Shown piece by piece: positions 27,725 through 36,442 of a DNA stretch of 45,463 nucleotides. Every line of letters starts with the position of its first letter. The stretch's first letter is position 1. Made by a program: the position numbers and the translations under genes. Source of the stretch: an uncultured Prevotellaceae bacterium (GTDB lineage Bacteria; Bacteroidota; Bacteroidia; Bacteroidales; Bacteroidaceae); contig CAMZHV010000018.1 in the NCBI GenBank assembly GCA_947307015.1, forward strand, positions 1 to 45,463, read 5' to 3'. Below the pieces are notes generated by a model. That model was given only the letters and a program-made list of their open reading frames with translations, searched no databases and was not told the origin of the DNA.

Positions 27725-29068
27725 ATGGCAGACTTCAACAACGACTCTGGAGGCATTCAGTTCAACCTCAAGGTCAACAACCCAAGCATCATCAAGGTCG
27801 TAGGTGTCGGCGGCGGTGGCGGTAATGCCGTCACTCACATGTTCAACGAAGGCATTCACGACGTCACCTACGTGCTTTGCAACACCGACAGCAAGGCGCT
27901 GGCCGATTCCCCCGTGCCTACCAAGCTGCAAATGGGTGAAGGTCTTGGCGCCGGCAACCGTCCCGAGGTAGGCCGCAAGGCAGCACTCGACTCGTTGCCT
28001 CAGATCCGCGAGCTCTTCACCGACGGCACGCGCATGGCCTTCATCACAGCTGGCATGGGCGGTGGCACCGGCACTGGCGCTGCACCCATCGTGGCTCAGT
28101 GTGCTCGTGAGATGGAAATTCTCACCGTGGGCATCGTCACCATCCCCTTCCGTTTCGAGGGCCACAAGAAAATTGATCAGGCACTCGACGGCGTGGAGGA
28201 GATGGCCAAGCACGTCGACGCCCTCCTTGTTATTAATAACGAACGCCTGCGCGAAATCTATCCTGAGCTCACCGTGCTCAATGGTTTTGCCAAGGCAGAC
28301 GACACGCTCAGCATCGCAGCCAAAAGTATAGCTGAGATCATCACCATGCGCGGCCTCATCAACCTCGACTTCCAAGATGTCAAAACCGTGCTCAAAGATG
28401 GTGGCGTAGCCATCATGTCCACAGGTTTCGGTGAGGGTGAGAGCCGTGTCACCAAAGCATTCCAGGAAGCCCTCCACAGCCCTCTACTCAACAACAACGA
28501 CATCTTCAACTCCAAAAAAGTCCTCTTCTACATCACCTTCAGCCGCAACAACGAGAACGAACAGCTCACCATGGAGGAGATGAATGAAGTCGACGAGTTC
28601 ATGAGTAAGTTCAATCAGGACACCGTGGAGGTCAAGTGGGGTCTCGGTACCGACGATGCCCTCGGTACCAAAGTCAAGATCACCCTCCTCGCCTCTGGCT
28701 TCGGATTGCAGAACGTGCCCGGCCTTGACGAGAACCGCAGCGACCGTTCCGAGCGCCTCACCCGCGAACAGGAAGAGGAGCAGCGACGACTCGAAGAAGA
28801 AAAGGAGAACAACGACGACCGACGCCGCATTTACTACACCGAGGACGAAAACCGTCCCCAGAAACCCCGCCGTCAGATTTTCATCTTCTCAGAAAAAGAC
28901 CTCGACAACGACGATGTCATCTCCATGGTGGAATCCACGCCGACTGCTGAGCGCAAGAAGGACGAGCTCAAGCGCATTCAGGAAAAAGCCGCCGCGGAGG
29001 AACCCGGGGAAGAAGGTGCTACGGAGACTGGTGCCTCTGATACACCTCCATTTACCATAACCTTTTGA
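27725..29068 (+). CDS. ftsZ: Cell division GTPase FtsZ
   Basis: 447 residues from M-A-D-F-N-N-D-S; the longer frame from 27644 overlaps ftsA and is not conserved. Tubulin-like GTPase forming the division ring. The tubulin signature G-G-G-T-G-T-G is at 112-118, with N-terminal V-V-G-V-G-G-G-G-G-N. The tail after about 340 is a charged linker (E-E-E-Q-R-R-L-E-E-E-K-E) ending T-P-P-F-T-I-T-F. Last gene of the cluster; no clear terminator follows. Confidence 0.97.
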   Translation: MADFNNDSGGIQFNLKVNNPSIIKVVGVGGGGGNAVTHMFNEGIHDVTYVLCNTDSKALADSPVPTKLQMGEGLGAGNRPEVGRKAALDSLPQIRELFTDGTRMAFITAGMGGGTGTGAAPIVAQCAREMEILTVGIVTIPFRFEGHKKIDQALDGVEEMAKHVDALLVINNERLREIYPELTVLNGFAKADDTLSIAAKSIAEIITMRGLINLDFQDVKTVLKDGGVAIMSTGFGEGESRVTKAFQEALHSPLLNNNDIFNSKKVLFYITFSRNNENEQLTMEEMNEVDEFMSKFNQDTVEVKWGLGTDDALGTKVKITLLASGFGLQNVPGLDENRSDRSERLTREQEEEQRRLEEEKENNDDRRRIYYTEDENRPQKPRRQIFIFSEKDLDNDDVISMVESTPTAERKKDELKRIQEKAAAEEPGEEGATETGASDTPPFTITF

Positions 29069-29219
29069 TATCCTAACGTTTTCAAAAATGTCATTGACAT
29101 AAATCAGTTAAAATACCTTATTTATTTGCCCCGTTAAACAATCGTATTACTAATATTTGTTAAATCGGGGGGTGAATAAACATTTTTTTGTGATTTATCG
29201 CTGCTACATTCATAATTCA

Positions 29220-29227
29220 TAAATTTG
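29220..29227 (+). promoter_or_regulatory. Candidate -7 box of the OmpA-family gene
   Basis: TAAATTTG matches TAnnTTTG and lies 40 bp before the chosen ATG at 29268. A TTTG occurs upstream at 29187-29190, but the spacing of 29 bp is too long. Confidence 0.45.
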
Positions 29228-29267
29228 CATAGTTTTTTTGTTATTAACACGTAATTCTCAATCAAAC

Positions 29268-30401
29268 ATGCCGAAAAAATTTTTACTTTTAGCATTCTTG
29301 GTCATCGGCACGTGTACGTCAATTGCACAAGTTAACCAAGCGACGGAGAGACGTCTCGTTAGTCCTGGCGTTTCGTTTTTTGTACCTCACTGGTATCTCA
29401 AGATTCAAGCCGGTGGAGCCTATGATCTCGGTGAGGCGAAGTTCAACCAAACCCTATCCCCTTCTGTTCAGTTAGCTGTGGGATACAAGTTCAATGAAAT
29501 TTTTGGCCTGCGTGGTACGGTGAGTGGCTTATGGGCACGTAACCGCTATGCCTACCCCGAAGCTGCCTACAGGTGGAACTTCGTACAACCAACCATTGAG
29601 GCAGAACTGGATCTGACGCAACTCTTCTTGGGTCGCGTCCCTGACCGCAGGTGGAGCGTTTATGCCCTCCTCGGCGGTGGTGCAGCTTATGCCTTCAACA
29701 ACGGTGATGCCGTAGAGGCCAACAATCGCTACGGTATCGATTTCGAGAAGCTGTGGACGGATCATCGTTGGAGCCCCGTCGCCCGAGGAGGCTTGGGCTT
29801 CGACTTCCGCGTCGCTGAAGAGGTCTCCATCGGTGCGGAAGTTAACGCCAACATGCTGTCTGACCACTTCAACTCCAAGCGTGGCAAGAACGACAACCTT
29901 GACTGGCACTTCAACGCCCTTATCGGCGTCAAGTTCAACCTTGGCAGCAGCCATGGCCGCACAGCACCAATCTACGAGGACGTCGTTATGCCCGAACCTC
30001 GAGCCAACACCACTCCTGAGTTTGTTGATGTGCCCATCGAAAAGATTTCGTTCAACGTGAACATCTACTTCCTCATCAACCAGAGCATCATCCGGACGAA
30101 CCAGATTCCCAAGTTGACAGCCTTGCTGAAGTATCTCAATGAGCACCCGAAGGCATTCATCCGCCTCTCTGGTTTCGCCGATAAGGAAACGGGTAACCCG
30201 AACATCAACATGCGTCTGTCCATTGAACGTTCTCAGGTGGTATCAAAGTATTTGCAAGATGCTGGTATTCCCGAATGGCGCATCCGCCGATTTGCTAAGG
30301 GCGACACCGTGCAACCGTTCGACATCCCCGAAGACAACCGCGTCTGCATCTGCTTCGTCTATGACCCGGAGAATCCCGTCCCACAAGAATTTGAATATTA
30401 A
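29268..30401 (+). CDS. OmpA-family outer membrane protein
   Basis: 377 residues from M-P-K-K-F-L-L-L-A-F, whose signal peptide ends near A-Q at about residue 21. An upstream in-frame TTG/Met extension would place residues before the signal peptide, so it is rejected. About 30-230 is a predicted 8-stranded beta-barrel with alternating aromatic strands. About 265-370 is an OmpA/MotB peptidoglycan-binding domain (N-V-N-I-Y-F-L-I-N-Q-S; L-S-G-F-A-D-K-E-T-G-N-P; L-S-I-E-R-S-Q-V-V). It probably links the outer membrane to the wall. It precedes two lipoprotein genes by 27 bp and may be co-transcribed with them. Confidence 0.88.
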   Translation: MPKKFLLLAFLVIGTCTSIAQVNQATERRLVSPGVSFFVPHWYLKIQAGGAYDLGEAKFNQTLSPSVQLAVGYKFNEIFGLRGTVSGLWARNRYAYPEAAYRWNFVQPTIEAELDLTQLFLGRVPDRRWSVYALLGGGAAYAFNNGDAVEANNRYGIDFEKLWTDHRWSPVARGGLGFDFRVAEEVSIGAEVNANMLSDHFNSKRGKNDNLDWHFNALIGVKFNLGSSHGRTAPIYEDVVMPEPRANTTPEFVDVPIEKISFNVNIYFLINQSIIRTNQIPKLTALLKYLNEHPKAFIRLSGFADKETGNPNINMRLSIERSQVVSKYLQDAGIPEWRIRRFAKGDTVQPFDIPEDNRVCICFVYDPENPVPQEFEY

Positions 30402-30428
30402 CAAGAAAATCAATTAATTTTTATCTAT

Positions 30429-31286
30429 ATGAAAACGCTACAGAAATTTTTATTGGTGATCGGTATGCTCACCGCTGCCCCGATCTTCAACGCCTGTACT
30501 GACTATCAAGACGAAATTGACGCTTTAGATTACCGCGTCACGGTTCTCGAGAACCTGGTCAGTCGAATGAACAGCGAACTGGAGTCGTTGCAAACTATTC
30601 TCGATGCAGTAGAAGACGGCGACTACATTACTGATGTCACACGTAATAGCGAAGGCTATATCATCACTTTCCACAATTCAGGAGCCATCATCATCCACGA
30701 TGGTAAGGATGGCCACGACGGCTTGAACGGTAAAGACGCTCAAGCACCTGAAATCACTGTGCAAATGGGCCCCGACAGCGTCTACTACTGGGTCGTCAAC
30801 GGTGAACCAATCATCGGTCCTGATGGCGAAATGGTCAGAGCCAGCGGTAAAGATGGCAAAGACGGTAAGGACGGTGAGAATGGAAAAGACGGTGTAGATG
30901 GTAAGGACGGTAAGGACGGCAAGGCCGTGGCTCCCCAAGTCCGCATCAACCCTGAAACATCGATATGGGAGATTTCCTTCGATGGAGGTGAAACATGGCA
31001 ATCTACTGGTACGTCATGCAAAGGTAACGACGGTAAAGACGGCGTAGACGGCAAGGACGGCGTAGACGGCGTAGACGGCAAAGACGGCAAGGACGGCAAG
31101 GACGGCAAGGACGGTCAGAACGGTAAAGACGGTAACGATGGTAAAGACGGTAAGGACGGCAAGGATGGCAATAATATCATCCAACAGCTCGAATTCTGGA
31201 TTGATCAGGAGACCGGCATAACCTACGTTCGCTTCTATCTCGTTGCCGGAGGCTATTTCGATGTTCCGCTCACATTTAACAAGTAA
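30429..31286 (+). CDS. Lipoprotein with coiled coil and collagen-like GKDG repeats (DUF4988-like)
   Basis: 285 residues. Lipobox F-N-A-C with lipidated Cys23. A heptad-rich coiled coil follows (about 26-62, D-E-I-D-A-L-D-Y-R-V-T-V-L-E-N-L). A small beta segment comes next (Y-I-T-D-V-T...G-A-I-I-I-H) and then Gly-x-x tracts at 91-103, 140-166 and 199-248 made of GKD/GVD/GND triplets. The tracts are separated by beta modules of the type V-R-I-N-P-E-T-S-I-W-E-I-S-F-D-G-G. The N-terminal part resembles DUF4988 (PL29-associated). There is no proline in the Gly-x-y tracts, unlike typical collagen, so stability of a triple helix is uncertain. Probably a trimeric surface stalk. Followed by its paralogue after 5 bp. 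Confidence 0.8.
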   Translation: MKTLQKFLLVIGMLTAAPIFNACTDYQDEIDALDYRVTVLENLVSRMNSELESLQTILDAVEDGDYITDVTRNSEGYIITFHNSGAIIIHDGKDGHDGLNGKDAQAPEITVQMGPDSVYYWVVNGEPIIGPDGEMVRASGKDGKDGKDGENGKDGVDGKDGKDGKAVAPQVRINPETSIWEISFDGGETWQSTGTSCKGNDGKDGVDGKDGVDGVDGKDGKDGKDGKDGQNGKDGNDGKDGKDGKDGNNIIQQLEFWIDQETGITYVRFYLVAGGYFDVPLTFNK

Positions 31287-31291
31287 GCATT

Positions 31292-32173
31292 ATGAAAATT
31301 AGAAGAATTCAACAGCTTACAGCAGGCGTCGCACTGTTGTTCGCTCTGACCTTCTGCGCATGTGACAAATATGGCGACGAATTACGCTCCATAGGTCACC
31401 GCGTAGAGATCTTAGAGGACAGTGTGCTACAGATCAACAACGATCTCGAACTGCTGCGTGAGTTTATTGTAACCTTCCAAAAAGAGGGTTTCATCACAGA
31501 TATCACGCAATTACCAGATGGATCATACAGCATGACTTTCAATGACGGTCGCAATGTCATCCTTCGCGACGGACTCGTCGGAGCCGACGGACAGGATGGA
31601 AAGGACGGCACGTCAAACATCGACCTCAGTGCACGCCAAGACGAAAACGGTGTCTGGTATTGGACACTGGACGGAGAATGGCTCCTGAACGATGAGGGCG
31701 AAAAGATGCCTGTAGCCGGCGCCGATGGCAAGGACGGCAAGGATGGTCAGAATGGCCTCGACGGCAAGAACGGTCAGGACGGCAAGGACGGTCAGGACGA
31801 TATCAACCTGACGCTACCCGTACCGCAAGTGCGCATCAATCCCGATACCCGTTGTTGGGAAATCTCTACCGACAATGGCAACACCTGGAAAGACACTGGC
31901 ATCAAAGCCGACGGTGACGATGGCAAGGACGGTGTCGACGGAAGGGACGGTGTCGATGGTAAAGACGGTGTTGACGGCAAGGACGGTGTCGACGGCAAGA
32001 ATGGTGTCGACGGCAAGGACGGTGTCGACGGTAAGGACGGTAAGGACGGAGCTCCTGGCCCCATCCGAAGTGTCATCATCTCCGAGGATGGCAAGTACGT
32101 GACCATTATTATGACTGATGGCCGTACATTTGTCCTGATGGTTTCTAATAGCAGTAGTTCCCGTCGTTCTTGA
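31292..32173 (+). CDS. Paralogous collagen-like lipoprotein (DUF4988-like)
   Basis: 293 residues with the same layout as its upstream neighbour. Lipobox F-C-A-C (Cys24), coiled coil (about 27-64), beta segment, Gly-x-x tracts at 96-106, 143-168 and 207-257, and the same V-R-I-N-P-D-T-R-C-W-E-I-S module between tracts. The last tract is a regular 18-bp DNA tandem repeat coding G-V-D-G-K-D. The end (P-I-R-S-V-I-I-S-E-D-G-K...S-S-S-S-R-R-S) is a short cap. A recent tandem duplication with later divergence is likely. A strong terminator follows. Confidence 0.8.
   Translation: MKIRRIQQLTAGVALLFALTFCACDKYGDELRSIGHRVEILEDSVLQINNDLELLREFIVTFQKEGFITDITQLPDGSYSMTFNDGRNVILRDGLVGADGQDGKDGTSNIDLSARQDENGVWYWTLDGEWLLNDEGEKMPVAGADGKDGKDGQNGLDGKNGQDGKDGQDDINLTLPVPQVRINPDTRCWEISTDNGNTWKDTGIKADGDDGKDGVDGRDGVDGKDGVDGKDGVDGKNGVDGKDGVDGKDGKDGAPGPIRSVIISEDGKYVTIIMTDGRTFVLMVSNSSSSRRS
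31916..32052 (+). repeat. Coding tandem repeat, 9/18-bp units
   Basis: Repeated GGTGTCGACGGCAAGGAC-type units encode (GVDGKD)n. Such regular repeats are prone to slippage in steps of whole triplets of residues. A comparable but less regular tract lies at 31027-31170 in the upstream paralogue. Confidence 0.8.
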
Positions 32174-32206
32174 TTCTTCAGAACCAACGAAGTAAATATG
32201 TCTATG

Positions 32207-32241
32207 GAGGACGCGTCAATTATCGGGCGCGTCCTCTTTTT
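32207..32241 (+). terminator. Terminator after the collagen-like lipoprotein genes
   Basis: Perfect 9-bp stem GAGGACGCG (32207-32215) / CGCGTCCTC (32228-32236) followed by TTTTTA. Confidence 0.88.
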
Positions 32242-32375
32242 ATTTGGGGTCAATCCAATTGCCACAATGCATGTTTTGACCTTTTAACGCCATCTTATTT
32301 GCAAATATTTTTAACTTTAGGCGCTTTTATTAGCTAAAAAATGTTTGCACGCGCAGAGGAAAGCGGAAAAAATGT

Positions 32376-32383
32376 TATCTTTG
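32376..32383 (+). promoter_or_regulatory. -7 box of the GNAT-fold gene
   Basis: TATCTTTG, exact TAnnTTTG match. It lies inside the open frame that begins at 32341, which argues that the true start is downstream (32416). Confidence 0.6.
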
Positions 32384-32415
32384 CACCGCAATATGTTCAC
32401 TTAATGCCTTCTTCT

Positions 32416-33567
32416 ATGGTAACGATCAAGAAAGTGGAGGGTCGACGCGATTTGCGCGCCTTCATCCGATTCAATTATTATCTCTACAAAGATAACCCCT
32501 ATGCCGTACCCGATTTCCTGGAGGACATGTACGACACCTTCAACCGCCAGAAAAACGCAGCCTTCGAGTTCTGCGAGGGCGAGCTGTTCCTTGCATACCG
32601 CGACGGCAAGATTGTCGGGCGTGTGGTAGCCATCATCAATCACAAGGCCAATAAGACATGGGACACCAAGAACGTGCGCTTCGGTTGGATAGACTTCGTC
32701 GATGACATCGAAGTGCTCAAGGCCCTCCTCGACACCGTAGAGCAGTGGGGACGCGAACGTGGCATGAACAAGATTGTCGGACCGCTGGGCTTCACGGACA
32801 TGGATCCCGAGGGAATGCTCACCGAAGGCTATGACCAGCTCTCCACCATGAGTACGACATACAACTATCCCTACTATCCCAAGCTCATTGAGCAACTCGG
32901 ATATGAGAAAGAGGTCGACTGGGTTGAGCGCAAGGTCATCGTACCCACCACCGAGGCACAGGCCGACGCAGCCAAATATATGCGCGTGGCGGAACTCAGT
33001 AAGAAACGCTACAACCTCCACATGCGTCGATTCAAGAGCGCCAAGGAGATTCTCGCAGAGGAAAACGGACAGTACGTACAGAAGGTCTTCAACATCATCA
33101 ACAAATCCTATGCCGACCTCTACGGATACTCCGAGATGAACGAACGGCAAATCAAGCAGTATGCCACCACATACCTACAATTTCTCGATATGCGACTCCT
33201 TGCCATCGTCGAGGATGAGAACAATCAGCCCATTGCTATGGGCGTAGGCATGGGATCACTTTCTTACGCACTCCAGAAAGCACACGGCAAACTCTTCCCC
33301 TTCGGATGGTGGCATCTCGCCAAGGCTATCTATTTCAAGCACGCGCCCGTCATCGACCTCCTACTCGTAGGCGTACTGCCCGAATGGCAGAACAAGGGGG
33401 TCAACGCACTCCTCTTCGCAGAGATCATTCCAATATCACAGAAGATGGGATTCGTATGGGCTGAGACACACGTGCAGCTCGAAAACAACGAGAAGAGCCA
33501 GGGACAGTGGGCACACCTCGACTGCACCATCCATAAGCGCCGTCGCTGCTATCAGAAGAATCTATAG
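32416..33567 (+). CDS. GNAT-fold N-acetyltransferase-like protein, unknown substrate
   Basis: 383 residues from M-V-T-I-K-K-V-E-G. The frame opens upstream at 32341 but contains the promoter box, and a further ATG at 32404 is possible. N-terminal half: [29 protein letters not shown]. The C-terminal half has GNAT features, [18 protein letters not shown] being the likely acetyl-CoA loop. This is a widespread Bacteroidetes family with no assigned substrate that I know of. Its stop codon TAG overlaps the outer end of a degenerate repeat arm that precedes parE. Confidence 0.75.
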   Translation: MVTIKKVEGRRDLRAFIRFNYYLYKDNPYAVPDFLEDMYDTFNRQKNAAFEFCEGELFLAYRDGKIVGRVVAIINHKANKTWDTKNVRFGWIDFVDDIEVLKALLDTVEQWGRERGMNKIVGPLGFTDMDPEGMLTEGYDQLSTMSTTYNYPYYPKLIEQLGYEKEVDWVERKVIVPTTEAQADAAKYMRVAELSKKRYNLHMRRFKSAKEILAEENGQYVQKVFNIINKSYADLYGYSEMNERQIKQYATTYLQFLDMRLLAIVEDENNQPIAMGVGMGSLSYALQKAHGKLFPFGWWHLAKAIYFKHAPVIDLLLVGVLPEWQNKGVNALLFAEIIPISQKMGFVWAETHVQLENNEKSQGQWAHLDCTIHKRRRCYQKNL

Positions 33568-33689
33568 ACTCTCCCCCCGCCCTGCAATTACTTGTCAAGA
33601 ATAGCACTATGGCCGAAAATAAAAAAGACCATTCAATGGAAGAAGTGACTACTCCCCTCCCTACAAGGGAGGGGCAGGGGGGTGGGTCT
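33566..33689. repeat. Two-armed GC-rich repeat enclosing the parE start codon
   Basis: A degenerate left arm begins at 33566 (AGACTCTCCCCCCGCCC) and overlaps the upstream stop codon. The right arm is 33651-33689 (ACTCCCCTCCCTACAAGG...GGGTGGGTCT), with internal hairpin CTCCCT-ACA-AGGGAG. The parE ATG (33609) lies between them. Translated in frame as [13 protein letters not shown]. Confidence 0.8.
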
Positions 33690-35678
33690 GACTACTCCGA
33701 CGACAATATCCGCCACCTCTCCGACATGGAGCATGTGCGCACAAGGCCGGGTATGTATATCGGCAAGCTCGGCGACGGCACACACGCTGAGGACGGCATC
33801 TACGTATTGCTCAAAGAAGTCATCGACAACAGCATTGACGAGTTCAAGATGAATGCTGGCAAGCGCATTGAGGTCGATATCGAGGACAACCTGCGAGTCA
33901 CCGTACGTGACTACGGACGTGGCATTCCTTTGGGTAAACTTGTTGAAGCTGTGTCCGTTCTCAACACGGGCGGCAAGTACGACTCCAAGGCATTCCAGAA
34001 GAGCGTAGGTCTCAACGGCGTAGGTCTCAAAGCCGTCAACGCCCTCTCCACGCATTTCGTTGCCCAAAGCTTTCGCGACGGCGAGACACGTCGTGCCGAG
34101 TTCCATCAGGGCGAACTCATCAGCGACACAGGCACCGCCGCCAGCGGCGCCGCTACCATCGCAGCACCCGCAGACCTCCCCGCCTTGACAGGAGGGGGTG
34201 GGTCTTCCGAGAACGGCACGCTCATCTACTTCGAACCCGACGACTCGCTCTTCAAGAACTACCGTTTCCAGAACGAGTTCATCGAGACGATGCTCCGCAA
34301 CTACACCTATTTGAACACCGGCCTCAGCATCATGTTCAACGGGCGCCGCATCCTCTCCCGCAACGGCCTCGAAGATCTGCTCACGGACACGATGACCACA
34401 CAGCCCCTCTACCCCATCGTACACCTCAAGGGCGAAGACATCGAGATAGCTTTCACCCACACCAACGGACAGTACGGCGAGGAGTACCACAGCTTCGTCA
34501 ACGGTCAGCACACCACGCAGGGCGGAACGCACCAGAGCGCCTTCAAGAAGTATATCGCAGAGACCATCAAGGATTTCTCAGGCAAGAACTTCGACTACGC
34601 CGACATCCGCAACGGCATCGTAGCCGCCATCAGCATCAATATCCAGGAACCCCTTTTCGAGAGTCAGACGAAGATTAAGCTCGGGTCCCTCACCACCGAA
34701 CCCAATGGCGGTGGCATCAGCATCGACAAATTCATCGGCGACTTCGTGAAAGAACAGGTGGACAACTACCTGCACCGCAACACCGATGTCGCAGAAGTGA
34801 TTATTCAGAAAATCAGCGAAAGCGAGCGCGAACGCAAGGCCATAGCAGGTGTTGCCAAACTGGCACGCGAACGCTCGAAGAAGGCCAACCTCCATAACCG
34901 CAAGCTGCGCGACTGCAAGATACATTTCAACGACCCCAAGGGCGACCGTCAGGAGGATAGTTCCATCTTCATCACCGAGGGCGACAGTGCCAGCGGCAGC
35001 ATCACCAAGAGCCGCGACGTGCTCACACAAGCTGTCTTCAGTCTTCGCGGCAAACCGCTCAATTGCTACAAATTGACCAAGAAAGTGGTGTACGAGAACG
35101 AGGAATTCAACCTCTTGCAGGCAGCGCTGAACATCGAGGATGGCCTCGACGGATTGCGCTACAACAAGGTCATCGTGGCCACCGATGCCGACGACGACGG
35201 CATGCACATCCGCCTATTAATGATCACGTTCTTCCTAAAGTTCTTCCCTGAACTCGTCAAGAAAGGACACGTCTATATCTTCCAGACACCCCTCTTCCGC
35301 GTACGACAACGCCGCCGCAAGCTCTCCAAGGCACGCATTGAAGCACTTGGCGAAACCGACACCAAGGGCGAATTTATCACGCGTTATTGCTATAGCGACG
35401 AAGAGCGCATAGCCAACATCGAAGCCCTCGGACCCGATCCTGAGATCACCCGCTTCAAAGGTCTCGGTGAAATCTCTCCTGATGAATTCCGCGCCTTCAT
35501 CGGCCCAGACATCCGCTTAGATCAAGTGATGCTGCATAAATCTGACAAGGTAGCCGAACTGCTGGAATTCTATATGGGCGACAACACACGCGAACGCCAG
35601 GACTTCATCATCGACAACCTCGTGATTGAGGAGGATCGGGCAGACGAAGAAGAGGAAAAACATGAATATAAGGAGTAA
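33609..35678 (+). CDS. parE: DNA topoisomerase IV subunit B (ParE/GyrB family)
   Basis: 689 residues. ATPase subunit of a type IIA topoisomerase, decatenating replicated chromosomes with ParC. GHKL ATPase motifs: [31 protein letters not shown]. Toprim: E-G-D-S-A-S-G-S and D-A-D-D-D-G-M-H. Conservation starts at about residue 28 ([12 protein letters not shown]). Residues 1-27 are an extension, [15 protein letters not shown] plus a repeat-arm peptide. A second arm at about 189-199 inserts [11 protein letters not shown] into the ATPase region before [10 protein letters not shown]. ParE rather than GyrB is favoured by length and by the neighbour coaD. Confidence 0.93.
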   Translation: MAENKKDHSMEEVTTPLPTREGQGGGSDYSDDNIRHLSDMEHVRTRPGMYIGKLGDGTHAEDGIYVLLKEVIDNSIDEFKMNAGKRIEVDIEDNLRVTVRDYGRGIPLGKLVEAVSVLNTGGKYDSKAFQKSVGLNGVGLKAVNALSTHFVAQSFRDGETRRAEFHQGELISDTGTAASGAATIAAPADLPALTGGGGSSENGTLIYFEPDDSLFKNYRFQNEFIETMLRNYTYLNTGLSIMFNGRRILSRNGLEDLLTDTMTTQPLYPIVHLKGEDIEIAFTHTNGQYGEEYHSFVNGQHTTQGGTHQSAFKKYIAETIKDFSGKNFDYADIRNGIVAAISINIQEPLFESQTKIKLGSLTTEPNGGGISIDKFIGDFVKEQVDNYLHRNTDVAEVIIQKISESERERKAIAGVAKLARERSKKANLHNRKLRDCKIHFNDPKGDRQEDSSIFITEGDSASGSITKSRDVLTQAVFSLRGKPLNCYKLTKKVVYENEEFNLLQAALNIEDGLDGLRYNKVIVATDADDDGMHIRLLMITFFLKFFPELVKKGHVYIFQTPLFRVRQRRRKLSKARIEALGETDTKGEFITRYCYSDEERIANIEALGPDPEITRFKGLGEISPDEFRAFIGPDIRLDQVMLHKSDKVAELLEFYMGDNTRERQDFIIDNLVIEEDRADEEEEKHEYKE
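34174..34206. repeat. Single GC-rich arm inside parE
   Basis: ACCTCCCCGCCTTGACAGGA... ending GGGTGGGTCTT. Same orientation and outer end as the parE N-terminal arm, in frame, encoding [12 protein letters not shown]. No left partner is evident. Confidence 0.75.
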
Positions 35679-35687
35679 CCTAACCCC

Positions 35688-35760
35688 AGCCTCACCCCCA
35701 ACCCCATTCCCGAGCAAAGCTCGCCTACCCGTAGCCTTTCTCCCGTGGGCGAGGGGAGTA
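35688..35760. repeat. GC-rich arm with a 32-bp insertion, between parE and coaD
   Basis: Begins AGCCTCACCCCCAACCCC and ends GTGGGCGAGGGGAGTA, matching the 41-bp arm type, but split by about 32 bp containing a small hairpin (GAGCAAAGCTC). It is the left partner of the arm at 35822-35860. Confidence 0.75.
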
Positions 35761-35779
35761 ATTACTTAAAAAACTATCT

Positions 35780-36331
35780 ATGGCCGATTATAAAAAAGGT
35801 AACTCTATGGAAGAGGTGACTACTCACCTCCCTACAAGGGAGGGGCAGGGGGGTGGGTCTATTATTCTTTTTCCAGGCTCCTTCGACCCCTTCACCATCG
35901 GCCATGCCGACTTGGTGGAGCGTGCGCTTCAGCTCTTCGACGAAATCATCATCGCCGTAGGCATCAACGAACAGAAGTCGGGATGGATTCCTGTTGAACA
36001 ACGTGTTCAAGCGCTACGCGATTTCTATCAAGGTAATGCGCACGTTCGTGTGGAGAGCTACAGCGGCTTGACCACAGATTTCGCCTCTTCTGTCGGCGCT
36101 TCTGCCATCCTCCGAGGTGTGCGCACCGTCAAGGATTTTGAGTATGAGCAGCAGATGGCCGACATCAACCGCCACCTTTCTGGCATCGACACCGTTTGCC
36201 TCTTCGCCAGCCCACAACTTGCCGCCATCTCCAGCTCCCTCATCCGTGAGCTCGCCCATTTCGGCAAGGACATCACCCCCTACCTGCCTGAAGGCCTTCA
36301 ATATGCGGCTGTTTCCAACTCTGCAACATGA
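35780..36331 (+). CDS. coaD: Phosphopantetheine adenylyltransferase CoaD with repeat-derived N-terminal extension
   Basis: 183 residues; about 155 is usual. Transfers AMP from ATP to 4'-phosphopantetheine, the fourth step of coenzyme A synthesis. The conserved enzyme starts at about residue 28 (I-I-L-F-P-G-S-F-D-P-F-T-I-G-H), with the T-x-G-H nucleotidyl-transferase motif. The C-terminal I-S-S-S-L-I-R-E-L motif is present. Residues 1-27 (M-A-D-Y-K-K-G-N-S-M-E-E-V-T-T then [12 protein letters not shown]) are almost the same as the parE N-terminus; the first 81 bp of the two genes differ at about 9 positions. No other start codon sits at the usual position, so the extension is probably translated. 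Confidence 0.93.
   Translation: MADYKKGNSMEEVTTHLPTREGQGGGSIILFPGSFDPFTIGHADLVERALQLFDEIIIAVGINEQKSGWIPVEQRVQALRDFYQGNAHVRVESYSGLTTDFASSVGASAILRGVRTVKDFEYEQQMADINRHLSGIDTVCLFASPQLAAISSSLIRELAHFGKDITPYLPEGLQYAAVSNSAT
35822..35860. repeat. Right GC-rich arm inside the coaD N-terminus
   Basis: ACTCACCTCCCTACAAGGGA... ending GGGTGGGTCT, 39 bp. It starts exactly 42 bp after the ATG, as in parE, and differs from the parE arm at one base. Confidence 0.85.
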
Positions 36332-36378
36332 TAATCCACCACATCACTATTCAATAGATTTTTCAGAGAAAAAAACTG

Positions 36379-36442
36379 CAAAACTGCCACCCATGCAATG
36401 TAAGATGCTGATTTAATTGCATTAACACGGGTGGCAGTTTTG
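36379..36442 (-). repeat. 14-bp perfect inverted repeat with extended inner stem
   Basis: CAAAACTGCCACCC (36379-36392) pairs with GGGTGGCAGTTTTG (36429-36442). Inside, ATGCAAT (36393-36399) pairs with ATTGCAT (36416-36422). Partial direct copies flank each side (AAAACTGC; GGTGGCAGTT). On the minus strand the hairpin is followed by CAGTTTTTTTC, so it could act as a terminator; it may also be a recombination-site relic. Confidence 0.65.

Noticed and set aside
31916..32052. CRISPR or non-coding minisatellite
   Set aside because: The units stay in frame and encode a regular GVDGKD tract within an intact lipoprotein gene.
32198..32287. 29-codon ORF beginning at 32198
   Set aside because: It runs through the terminator stem and has no conserved features.
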